Assembly (NCBI GenBank): GCA_051881455.1 | Contig: JBJEPX010000046.1 | Span: forward strand, 1 to 9,679 | Length of the DNA stretch: 9,679 bases | Reading direction: 5' to 3' | Origin: Fimenecus sp051881455 | Lineage (GTDB): Bacteria; Bacillota; Clostridia; Oscillospirales; Acutalibacteraceae | Part shown: positions 1 to 5,890 of the stretch, one piece after another | Position numbering within the stretch: position 1 is the first letter of the stretch | Layout: each line of letters opens with the position of its first letter | The notes under the pieces: generated by a model | What the model was told of the DNA's origin: nothing | Seen by the model: only the letters and a program-made list of their open reading frames with translations | Database searches by the model: none | Program-made: the position numbers and the translations under genes

Positions 1-132
1 GTTTATCGTGTGCAGATTTGGTCTTAATCGAGGCATAAAACGCAGTTAATCCTTTTGGATTAACGAGTATTTTAACGAAGAGTAAGGGCAAATCCGCCAC
101 GAGAAACCGTGGTTCGGATTATCACCGTAACC
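1..132. other. Intergenic region with two hairpins; no gene supported
   Basis: No convincing coding sequence is seen here; all three forward frames stop within about 50 bases. Two inverted repeats stand out. The first is a perfect 8-bp stem, GTTAATCC at 45-52 and GGATTAAC at 57-64, with a TTTT loop. The second pairs AATCCG (91-96) with CGGATT (115-120) and CCACG (97-101) with CGTGG (108-112), leaving a TT bulge and a 6-base loop. Neither is followed by a convincing T-run on either strand. They lie just downstream of the minus-strand hydrolase, so they could help end its transcript, or be part of a structured RNA or the 3' end of a gene outside the window. I do not recognise a known RNA family. 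Confidence 0.4.
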
Positions 133-1170
133 CTAAGAGAGAAAATCTCTTTTCATAACACATTCTTCAAAGAAAGAGCAGGCAGTTTCCATAACCGTTA
201 AGTCCTCTTTGGTGATAAGGGAATAATCAATCGATTGATAAACCTCGTACGCTTCACGGCTGTCAGCAGGCAGAGAAGCAATTTTCCCGAAAATATCGTT
301 GAGATATTGCTCTGCGTCCTTGGCGAGATAAACATTGTGAAATTTGCTCTCGTAAAGAACAGTTCTTGCGTTGGCGTTTGATGCTATTCTGTTTTTAAGC
401 CCAACGGGACTGTTCTGCACGCTTACCGTCATATCGTTTCCGCCGTGCATTATAAGAGTAGGTATGGTATTTGAAGCGATTGTATCGCAGGAGCGCAAAA
501 TTCCCGTTTTGCCGAATTTAAAAAGATTAACAATATCAAAAAACGGACTTAAAAAACTGATGTCAATCTTGATTTTTCCCTTTGCAACGTCCGCTATGAG
601 CCTGTTAACGGAATTAAACGGTGAAAACGCAACAATGCCCTTTATATCTGCATCGTGCGCCAGTGCGGCAACATTGCAAGCGCTGTATGCGCCCCAGGAG
701 TGACCTGCAAGCAATAAAGGAAGCTCTTTTAAATCTTCGCGGGTACTTACAAAATCAAGGGCTGATTTAAGGTCGATTATTCCCTGAGCAAACCCGTAAA
801 GACTCTTGCCCTCGGAGGTGCAGGTGCCCGTGTTGTCATACGCCAAAACGGTGTAGCCCTTTTGAGCAAAGTAGTTAATTTCGGTAGTGTAGCTCAGATG
901 ACCTGCTCCCATACCGTGGGAAAAAACAATCAAAGCCTTTGGCTTTTCCGTTTTAGCACTGCTGTATAGAAATCCGTTAAGCGTCTGCCCCTTGTTGGAT
1001 TTAAAACTTACGGGGCGCGCGTTAAGGTTGTCAAAATTCTTGGCTTTAAGATATTTCAGATTTTCGTTCCCCTCACACCTTTTGGAGAAGCCGGGCGCAT
1101 TGAGAATTACAGCCGAAAATACAATCAATAATATAAATACAAAAAGCAGTACAATGAGTGCAACAGTCAT
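133..1170 (-). CDS. Membrane-anchored alpha/beta hydrolase
   Basis: This 345-residue protein starts with a hydrophobic stretch (about residues 2-24) that should act as a membrane anchor or uncleaved signal, followed by an alpha/beta-hydrolase domain. Visible landmarks are the HG oxyanion motif in FSHGMG (H85-G86), the nucleophile elbow GHSWG (156-160, Ser158), a late Asp in MHGGNDMTV (Asp246) and a His in KFHNVY (His278). These make a complete Ser-Asp-His triad, so an active serine esterase/lipase-like or S33-type hydrolase is expected; the substrate cannot be read from sequence. The fold resembles the BEM46/YqkD-like group. The start is supported by an AGGAG-type ribosome site 7-8 bases upstream (about 1179-1184) and a good promoter at 1196-1224. 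It is divergent from the XRE regulator gene, which may control it. Confidence 0.88.
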   Translation of the reverse strand: MTVALIVLLFVFILLIVFSAVILNAPGFSKRCEGNENLKYLKAKNFDNLNARPVSFKSNKGQTLNGFLYSSAKTEKPKALIVFSHGMGAGHLSYTTEINYFAQKGYTVLAYDNTGTCTSEGKSLYGFAQGIIDLKSALDFVSTREDLKELPLLLAGHSWGAYSACNVAALAHDADIKGIVAFSPFNSVNRLIADVAKGKIKIDISFLSPFFDIVNLFKFGKTGILRSCDTIASNTIPTLIMHGGNDMTVSVQNSPVGLKNRIASNANARTVLYESKFHNVYLAKDAEQYLNDIFGKIASLPADSREAYEVYQSIDYSLITKEDLTVMETACSFFEECVMKRDFLS

Positions 1171-1195
1171 ACAATCAACTCCTCACTTTGTCTTA

Positions 1196-1224
1196 ATTCT
1201 ATCATATTTTTTATTTTTTTACAA
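1196..1224 (-). promoter_or_regulatory. Sigma-A-type promoter for the hydrolase
   Basis: Read on the minus strand, TTGTAA (1219-1224) and TAGAAT (1196-1201) are separated by exactly 17 bases, a good vegetative promoter. It lies about 25 bases before the hydrolase start codon, with the ribosome site in between. The AT-rich spacer fits a Firmicute promoter. Confidence 0.6.
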
Positions 1225-1235
1225 GAATTTAGTTG

Positions 1236-1256
1236 AATATACTCAAACGGTATATT
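1236..1256. promoter_or_regulatory. Perfect 7-bp palindrome between divergent promoters
   Basis: AATATAC (1236-1242) and GTATATT (1250-1256) form a perfect inverted repeat with a 7-base spacer. The right arm touches the -35 of the XRE gene promoter, and the left arm is 11 bases upstream of the hydrolase -35. The position suits an operator for both genes. The binding protein is inferred, most likely the adjacent XRE regulator. Confidence 0.45.
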
Positions 1257-1283
1257 GATTTTGCGACAATTGTATTGTATAAT
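1255..1283 (+). promoter_or_regulatory. Sigma-A-type promoter for the XRE regulator
   Basis: TTGATT (1255-1260) and a perfect TATAAT (1278-1283) are separated by 17 bases. The ATG of the regulator follows 29 bases after the -10, with a TGGAG ribosome site at 1301-1305. Confidence 0.65.
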
Positions 1284-1293
1284 TATCATACAA
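1275..1293. promoter_or_regulatory. Palindrome over the -10 box; candidate autoregulatory operator
   Basis: TTGTAT (1275-1280) and ATACAA (1288-1293) form an inverted repeat centred on 1284; 8 of 9 base pairs match when the inner bases are included. It covers the TATAAT box of the XRE gene, so a bound protein would block polymerase. An extra TTGTAT copy sits directly upstream (1270-1275). Self-repression by the XRE protein is the simplest inference. Confidence 0.45.
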
Positions 1294-1312
1294 AATTTTT
1301 TGGAGTGATTGT

Positions 1313-1660
1313 ATGCGGTTAAGGCAGCTTCGGATTATCAGAAACCAAAATGGGCTTACACAGCAGCAGGTTGCCGACGCTTTGGGAATAAGCCGTTCGG
1401 CATATTGCGGATACGAAATCGGCAGGCGCTCATTGGATATTGACACAATCGCAAAGCTCAGTAAATTTTACAATCTTTCCATTGATAAATTCGTGGGCAA
1501 GGTGCTTCCGGATTATGTTTATGACGATATGTATTATGAGGACCAGCCCGATACACGGTATCTCTCCCAGCTTACGAAAGAAGAAAGAGATTTGATTGTA
1601 AAATATCGCATTATGAAAGCCGAGGGAAAAAAGGATATTACCTTGCAGGCAAACGATTAA
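1313..1660 (+). CDS. XRE-family helix-turn-helix transcriptional regulator
   Basis: This 115-residue DNA-binding protein has a Cro/C1-type HTH at residues 4-58. The core is recognisable: LRIIRNQNGLTQQQVADALG, then ISRSAYCGYEIGRR and LDIDTIAKLSKFYNLSIDKFVG. A short acidic, Tyr-rich linker (about 67-80) leads to a C-terminal helix (LTKEERDLIVKYR) of the kind common in small Firmicute XRE repressors, probably for dimerisation. It has no ligand-binding or peptidase domain. The ATG is preceded by a TGGAG ribosome site (1301-1305) with a 7-base gap. The gene is divergent from the hydrolase, and its own promoter carries a palindrome over the -10, suggesting autorepression and possible control of the hydrolase. 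Its single-gene transcript ends at the terminator immediately after the stop codon. Confidence 0.9.
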   Translation: MRLRQLRIIRNQNGLTQQQVADALGISRSAYCGYEIGRRSLDIDTIAKLSKFYNLSIDKFVGKVLPDYVYDDMYYEDQPDTRYLSQLTKEERDLIVKYRIMKAEGKKDITLQAND

Positions 1661-1667
1661 AATTATC

Positions 1668-1701
1668 TCCCTGTGTTCATTGTGAATACAGGGATTTTTT
1701 T
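1668..1701 (+). terminator. Intrinsic terminator of the XRE gene
   Basis: A 12-bp stem (TCCCTGT at 1668-1674 with ACAGGGA at 1688-1694, continued inward by a G-T wobble and TTCA/TGAA) has a 3-base loop and is followed by seven T residues (1695-1701). It starts 8 bases after the XRE stop codon and separates that gene from the feo operon. Confidence 0.93.
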
Positions 1702-1733
1702 GTAAAAAATTGCATAAATATTTGAAATGACTA

Positions 1734-1763
1734 TTGACTGTAAAAGGTTTACCGTGATAAAAT
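1734..1763 (+). promoter_or_regulatory. Promoter of the feo operon
   Basis: TTGACT (1734-1739) and TAAAAT (1758-1763) are 18 bases apart. An alternative -10, ATAAAA at 1757-1762, gives 17-base spacing. This is the only good promoter seen before feoA and lies after the upstream terminator. Transcription should begin near 1770, giving a leader of about 40 bases. Confidence 0.6.
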
Positions 1764-1793
1764 AAAGAAAAAGTTACCCTATGCTAATTTTTT
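1748..1793. promoter_or_regulatory. Two related imperfect palindromes; candidate metal-repressor operators
   Basis: Site A, TTTACCGTGATAAA (1748-1761), has TTTA/TAAA ends and overlaps the -10 box. Site B, TTACCCTATGCTAA (1774-1787), has TTA/TAA ends, lies just after the expected transcription start, and is flanked by A-run and T-run arms that extend its dyad to 1768-1793. Both share a (T)TTACC left half and are about 26 bases apart. DtxR/IdeR-type repressors bind AT-ended dyads in this position, and such a regulator is encoded in the same operon. The assignment is inference. Confidence 0.4.
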
Positions 1794-1808
1794 TATAAAG
1801 GTTATGAT

Positions 1809-2045
1809 ATGATGATAAAAACAGTAGATAAGCTTTCTCCCGGAGAAAAAGGCGTTGTAAAATCTCTCGGCAGTTTCGGAGCCGTGCGCCGTCACATAAT
1901 TGATATGGGTATTACTCCGGGCGCAGTAATAATTATGCGTAAAACGGCGCCTATGGGAGACCCGATTGAAATAAATGTGCGCGGTTATGAGCTTTCCATA
2001 AGAAAAAGCGAAGCGCAGACCATTACCGTGGAGGTGGAAAAATGA
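1809..2045 (+). CDS. feoA: Ferrous iron transport protein A
   Basis: FeoA is a small cytoplasmic SH3-like protein that associates with the FeoB transporter and is needed for ferrous iron uptake. This 78-residue protein is full length for the family and carries its signature stretch at about residues 27-53: RRHIIDMGITPGA, then MRKTAPMGDPIEI, followed by GYELSIRKSEAQTI. There is no signal peptide or membrane segment. The first of two consecutive Met codons (1809 and 1812) is used; AAAGG at 1797-1801 fits either. The stop codon overlaps the feoB start (ATGA at 2042-2045), implying translational coupling. It is the first gene of the operon, behind the promoter at 1734-1763 and the candidate metal-repressor sites. 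Confidence 0.95.
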   Translation: MMIKTVDKLSPGEKGVVKSLGSFGAVRRHIIDMGITPGAVIIMRKTAPMGDPIEINVRGYELSIRKSEAQTITVEVEK

Positions 2046-4096
2046 GTTACCGTTATGCATTGGCGGGAAATCCCAACTGCGGCAAAACAACGCTTTTTAA
2101 CGCTGTAACAGGTTCCAATCAGTATGTGGGCAACTGGCCCGGTGTTACCGTTGAGAAGAAAGAGGGCAAAATCACCCACGATAATATGAACGCGTATATT
2201 GTGGATTTGCCGGGAATATACTCCCTGTCGCCATATTCCTCCGAGGAAATTGTCACAAGAAATTACATAATAGACGAAAAGCCCGATCTAATCATAAATA
2301 TTGTAGATGCCACCAATATTGAGCGAAATCTCTATCTTTCATTACAGCTAGCAGAGCTTGGAATACCTATGGTAATAGCGCTTAATATGATTGATATGAT
2401 AGAGAAAAACGGCGATTCTATTGATACCGCCAAACTTTCCTCCTTGTTGGGAATAAAGGTAATACCCATTTCAGCAGGCAAGGGAACGGGCATACACAAG
2501 CTTTTGCACGCCGCAATGCACGAGGCTGTCCACGGTGACGAAAAAGCCTCGGGAAAGCACATTGATAAACATCTTAATATGTGCGCCCCTCCCGATATTT
2601 ATACGGGCAGGGTGAAAGAGGCTGTCCTTCGTATTGAAAGTATAATTAACGATAATTGTTCTTCAAAGGATTTGCCGCTCCGCTGGTCGGCGGTAAAGCT
2701 TATCGAGGGCGACGAACCTACGCTCACTTCCCTTGATTTGACCGATACGCAGTTAAACTGTATCGAAGCAATAGTCAGCGAGCTTGAAACAGAAAATATT
2801 GACCGTGAAATGGTTATAGCGGACCAAAAATATAAGTTTATATGCTCCGTTACACAGCGTACGGTTACACGCCGTCATGAGGCAGGGCATATGACCTTTT
2901 CCGATAAAATCGACCGTGTTGTAACACATAAGTTTTTTGCAATTCCCTTATTTTTCCTGCTTATGCTGGCAATATTCTATATAACCTTCGGTGCTTTGGG
3001 CGCAAACCTGACATCGTTGGTGGACGGATTGATAAATGAGAATTTTGCAGGTCTTGTCCGCGATTTTATGGTAAACCACAACGCCGCCGATTGGGCAACA
3101 GGGCTTGTGTGCGACGGTATTATCGCCGGTGTGGGCACGGTACTGTCTTTCTTCCCTCAGATACTTTTGCTGTTTTTCTTCCTGTCCATACTTGAAGACA
3201 GCGGTTATATGGCTCGTGCGGCTTTTATAATGGACAGAGCATTGCATACAATCGGTCTTTCGGGAAAATCCTTTGTACCTATGCTTATGGGCTTCGGCTG
3301 TTCAGTTCCTGCTATTATGGCGACAAGAACGCTGGAAAACGAAAAAGACCGCAGGCTTACCATGATGCTTATACCGTTTATGTCGTGCAGTGCGAAAATG
3401 CCCGTTTATTCAATGTTTATTATGGCGTTTTTCCCAAATGTACGGGGTGTTGTGGTAATTTCACTTTATGCTCTCGGCTTTATTGTGGCGATTGCTTCGG
3501 CATTTATTTTACAAAAAACCGTATTAAAGGGCGGCCATGCACCATTTGTGATGGAATTACCGCCTTACAGAATGCCCACCGCAAAAACTCTTTGCTTGCA
3601 TCTTTACGATAAAATCAAGGACTTTATGACCAAAGCGGGAACAGTGCTTCTCGGCGCAAGTATAATCATATGGTTCTGTCAGTATTTCAATTTCTCACTT
3701 CAGCATGTGGAAAGCAGTGAGGAGAGCATTTTAGGCGTAATCGGCTCTTTTATCGCTCCCGTGTTCGCTCCTCTCGGCTTCGGCGATTGGAAATCCTCCG
3801 TGGCAATGCTTACGGGACTCGTTGCCCGTGAGTCAATCGTCACAACAATGGGAATTCTTTACGGTGCAGGTGAGGGCGCATCAATTTCAGCGGCAATAAG
3901 TTCTGCTTACACTCCTGCGGCGGCATATTCAATGATGGTGTTTGCATTGCTGTTTATTCCCTGTTTTGCGGCTGTTACCACATTGAGAAAAGAAATGAAT
4001 TCAAGAAGATGGACATTGATGGCATTGGGCTTTCAGGCGTGTACGGCATATGTTATAACATTCGTGATATATAACCTTGCAAGGGTGATTTTATGA
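2042..4096 (+). CDS. feoB: Ferrous iron transporter B (GTPase-permease)
   Basis: FeoB is the inner-membrane Fe(II) importer with a cytoplasmic G-protein domain. At 684 residues this is a complete Firmicute-type FeoB. The N-terminal G domain shows G1 GNPNCGKT (9-16), the switch Thr in GVTVEKK (Thr36), G3 DLPG (55-58), G4 NMID (115-118) and G5 ISAGKG (143-148). A helical linker (about 170-290) leads into a membrane core from about residue 298, with the two Gate-type signatures GCSVPAIMATRT (419-430) and SCSAKMPVY (448-456), and the late LVARESIVTTMG stretch (593-604). The start is preceded by GGAGGTGG, which lies inside feoA. The stop overlaps the next ATG by four bases. No Cys-rich C-terminal tail is fused to it; that role is on the separate small gene that follows. 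Confidence 0.97.
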   Translation: MSYRYALAGNPNCGKTTLFNAVTGSNQYVGNWPGVTVEKKEGKITHDNMNAYIVDLPGIYSLSPYSSEEIVTRNYIIDEKPDLIINIVDATNIERNLYLSLQLAELGIPMVIALNMIDMIEKNGDSIDTAKLSSLLGIKVIPISAGKGTGIHKLLHAAMHEAVHGDEKASGKHIDKHLNMCAPPDIYTGRVKEAVLRIESIINDNCSSKDLPLRWSAVKLIEGDEPTLTSLDLTDTQLNCIEAIVSELETENIDREMVIADQKYKFICSVTQRTVTRRHEAGHMTFSDKIDRVVTHKFFAIPLFFLLMLAIFYITFGALGANLTSLVDGLINENFAGLVRDFMVNHNAADWATGLVCDGIIAGVGTVLSFFPQILLLFFFLSILEDSGYMARAAFIMDRALHTIGLSGKSFVPMLMGFGCSVPAIMATRTLENEKDRRLTMMLIPFMSCSAKMPVYSMFIMAFFPNVRGVVVISLYALGFIVAIASAFILQKTVLKGGHAPFVMELPPYRMPTAKTLCLHLYDKIKDFMTKAGTVLLGASIIIWFCQYFNFSLQHVESSEESILGVIGSFIAPVFAPLGFGDWKSSVAMLTGLVARESIVTTMGILYGAGEGASISAAISSAYTPAAAYSMMVFALLFIPCFAAVTTLRKEMNSRRWTLMALGFQACTAYVITFVIYNLARVIL

Positions 4097-4269
4097 GTAC
4101 CATTGATGTTGCGGTATTGATTGTCGCCGTCTTAATTATGGCGGTTTTCATCCGCTCCGTATTTAAAAAGAAAAAAGGCGGCTGTCACGGCTGCGGAGGC
4201 TGTAACGGCTGTCCTTATAATAATTGCAGTAATTGCGAAAAGGAAAAGGAAAATGAAAAAGGAAAATAA
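4093..4269 (+). CDS. FeoB-associated Cys-rich small membrane protein
   Basis: This 58-residue protein overlaps the feoB stop codon (ATGA at 4093-4096). Residues 4-20 are a single hydrophobic helix (VAVLIVAVLIMAVFI core). A basic patch RSVFKKKK (21-28) follows, then a Gly/Cys cluster with six cysteines at 31, 34, 37, 40, 45 and 48 in a CxxCxxCxxCx4CxxC pattern, and a Lys/Glu tail. The basic patch suggests that the Cys-rich part faces the cytoplasm. This matches the family annotated as FeoB-associated Cys-rich membrane protein, found next to feoB mainly in Firmicutes. Its function is not established; a metal- or Fe-S-binding role as a FeoC-like partner is inference. It is short enough for automated callers to miss. 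Its end overlaps the dtxR-like start by 17 bases. Confidence 0.9.
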   Translation: MSTIDVAVLIVAVLIMAVFIRSVFKKKKGGCHGCGGCNGCPYNNCSNCEKEKENEKGK

Positions 4270-4639
4270 AAATATGACCTCATCTCTTGAAGATTATCTT
4301 GAAGCCGTGTTTGTGCTTTCCCAAAAATCAAGAAGCGTGCGAATGACCGATATTGCGGAGTTTTTAAAAGTGTCAAAGCCCAGCGTTAACCGTGCGGTAA
4401 ACACTTTGACGCAAAACGGTTATTTAGAGCATATTAACTATGGGGATATTATACTAACTCCCGAGGGAGAAAGCTATGCCGCCAATGTTTTGCACAGGCA
4501 TAAGCTTATCAAGCGTTTTCTTATGGATACCTTAAAGGTGGATGAGGAAAACGCAGAAAACGATGCCTGCAAAATGGAGCATGTAATGAGCCCCGTTACA
4601 ATCGAAAAGCTTTATGAATATCTTGAAAGGCAGGGATAA
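4253..4639 (+). CDS. DtxR/MntR-family metal-dependent transcriptional regulator
   Basis: This 128-residue regulator has an N-terminal winged HTH (about 12-72: SLEDYLEAVFVL, MTDIAEFLKVSKPSVNRAVNTL, wing DIILTPEG) and a dimerisation/metal domain (RHKLIKRFL, then NDACKMEHVMS). It lacks the C-terminal SH3-like domain of DtxR, so its size is MntR-like. By my alignment to remembered DtxR and MntR sequences, the likely metal ligands are Asp14, Glu17, His83, Cys106, Glu109 and His110. Cys106-Glu109-His110 looks DtxR/IdeR-like (iron), while Asp14 looks MntR-like. It probably represses this operon when iron is plentiful. The start is ambiguous: ATG 4253 has AAAAGGA 8 bases upstream, but ATG 4274 (Met8, 121 residues) also has a GGA 10 bases upstream, begins after the previous stop, and gives a more typical N-terminus. 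Confidence 0.92.
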   Translation: MKKENKNMTSSLEDYLEAVFVLSQKSRSVRMTDIAEFLKVSKPSVNRAVNTLTQNGYLEHINYGDIILTPEGESYAANVLHRHKLIKRFLMDTLKVDEENAENDACKMEHVMSPVTIEKLYEYLERQG

Positions 4640-4642
4640 GCT

Positions 4643-5890
4643 TTGAAAAAGGTTGCAATTATCGGCGGCGGCGCTTCGGGACTTGCCTGTGCCGTGGAGC
4701 TTATGCATACGGTGAAGAATAAAGAAGATGTGAGCGTTACCGTTTTGGAGCGTCTTACCCGTGTTGGCAAAAAAATTCTTGTAACAGGTAACGGCAGATG
4801 TAATCTGACCAATATGAATTCAGCCGCATCGGGTTACAGGGGCGATACGGATTTTTCAAAGGTTGCCTTAAATCGCTTTACTCCCGAAAGCAATATTGAA
4901 TTTTTCAATTCAATGGGGCTTTATACAAGAACGGAGGAAGAGGGCAGGGTTTATCCTCTTTCAAATCAGGCGTCCTCTGTGCTGGACGCTCTGCGCTTTG
5001 AGTGTGACAGATTGGGTGTAGAGACCGTGTGCGATTACCGTGCCGTACACCTTAAAACCGTAAATACCTCATTAGGGGTAAAAATTGTTGTAAATAACCG
5101 CGACCGCTTTGATTATGCGGTTATAGCATCAGGCGGAAAAGCCGCCAAGGTGCACGGAACCGACGGCGATTCCTATGACCTTCTCAAAATGCTGGGGCAC
5201 AATATTATTTCCCCTGTTCCTGCCCTTGTTTCTCTTAACTGCGATGAATTTACAAAGTCGCTTAAAGGCGTCCGTTCAATTTGCGGGCTAAACCTTGTAA
5301 TTGACGGCGAAAAGGTGCTCAAAAATTACGGCGAGGTGCAATTTACCGATTACGGACTTTCGGGAATACCCATAATGCAGATTTCCCGATTCGTGTCCGT
5401 TTCACCGTCGGAAAACATATGTATTGAGCTTGATGTTGCCCCCGATTTTGACGAAAAACAGATAATGGAATACTTAATTTCACGCCGCGCGGTGGATACG
5501 GGACTTTGTGAAAATATGCTTGGCGGTATAATCAATAAACAGCTTTGCATTGCGCTTATGAAGGAATGTTCAATTGCGGTTAACGGCAGAGTAAACGAAC
5601 TTTCCGACAATGAACTCCAAAAGCTTGCAAAAATACTTAAATGCTGGCGTATAAGAGTGAAAAATTCCCGAAGCTTTGATTTTGCACAGGTAACGGCAGG
5701 GGGAGCTGATTGCTCCCAGTTTGACCCCAAAACAATGGAATCAAAACTTGTGAATAACATTTTCTGCTGCGGCGAGGCTTTAAATGTAGATGGCGACTGC
5801 GGAGGGTATAACCTTCAATGGGCTTGGAGCTCGGGACGGACAGCAGGCAGAACAATCGGCGAGAGGATAAACAATGCTGAGAATAAATGA
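4643..5890 (+). CDS. BaiN/HI0933-family FAD-dependent oxidoreductase
   Basis: This 415-residue soluble flavoprotein belongs to the HI0933/YhiN/BaiN family. The N-terminal dinucleotide-binding motif is VAIIGGGASGLAC (GGGASG at 8-13), followed by the family hallmark GNGRCNLTN (49-57). The C-terminal FAD motif reads FCCGEALNVDGDCGGYNLQ and then AWSSGRTAG. One member, BaiN, has been linked to bile-acid reduction in Clostridium scindens, but most family members have no known substrate, so a bile-acid role should not be assumed here. The start is TTG at 4643, with AGGG at 4632-4635 placed seven bases upstream and overlapping the end of the regulator gene. The gap to the regulator stop is 3 bases. 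The 3' end overlaps the next gene by 17 bases. Confidence 0.92.
   Translation: MKKVAIIGGGASGLACAVELMHTVKNKEDVSVTVLERLTRVGKKILVTGNGRCNLTNMNSAASGYRGDTDFSKVALNRFTPESNIEFFNSMGLYTRTEEEGRVYPLSNQASSVLDALRFECDRLGVETVCDYRAVHLKTVNTSLGVKIVVNNRDRFDYAVIASGGKAAKVHGTDGDSYDLLKMLGHNIISPVPALVSLNCDEFTKSLKGVRSICGLNLVIDGEKVLKNYGEVQFTDYGLSGIPIMQISRFVSVSPSENICIELDVAPDFDEKQIMEYLISRRAVDTGLCENMLGGIINKQLCIALMKECSIAVNGRVNELSDNELQKLAKILKCWRIRVKNSRSFDFAQVTAGGADCSQFDPKTMESKLVNNIFCCGEALNVDGDCGGYNLQWAWSSGRTAGRTIGERINNAENK

Noticed and set aside
138..150. AGAGA-AAA-TCTCT palindrome at the hydrolase 3' end
   Set aside because: It encodes the last residues of the hydrolase, is short and AT-rich, and has no T-run placed for termination.
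371..703. Plus-strand open frame inside the hydrolase gene
   Set aside because: It lies antisense to a hydrolase with a complete catalytic triad, and its translation shows no recognisable domain. It is a shadow frame.
4253..4639. FeoC-type winged-helix protein
   Set aside because: The sequence carries full DtxR-family landmarks (SLEDYLE, RHKLIKRFL, CKMEHVMS) and is longer than FeoC.
5350..5760. Minus-strand 136-codon open frame
   Set aside because: It is antisense to the BaiN/HI0933-type flavoprotein, which has intact motifs on both sides; low-complexity Ser-rich translation and no ribosome site noticed.
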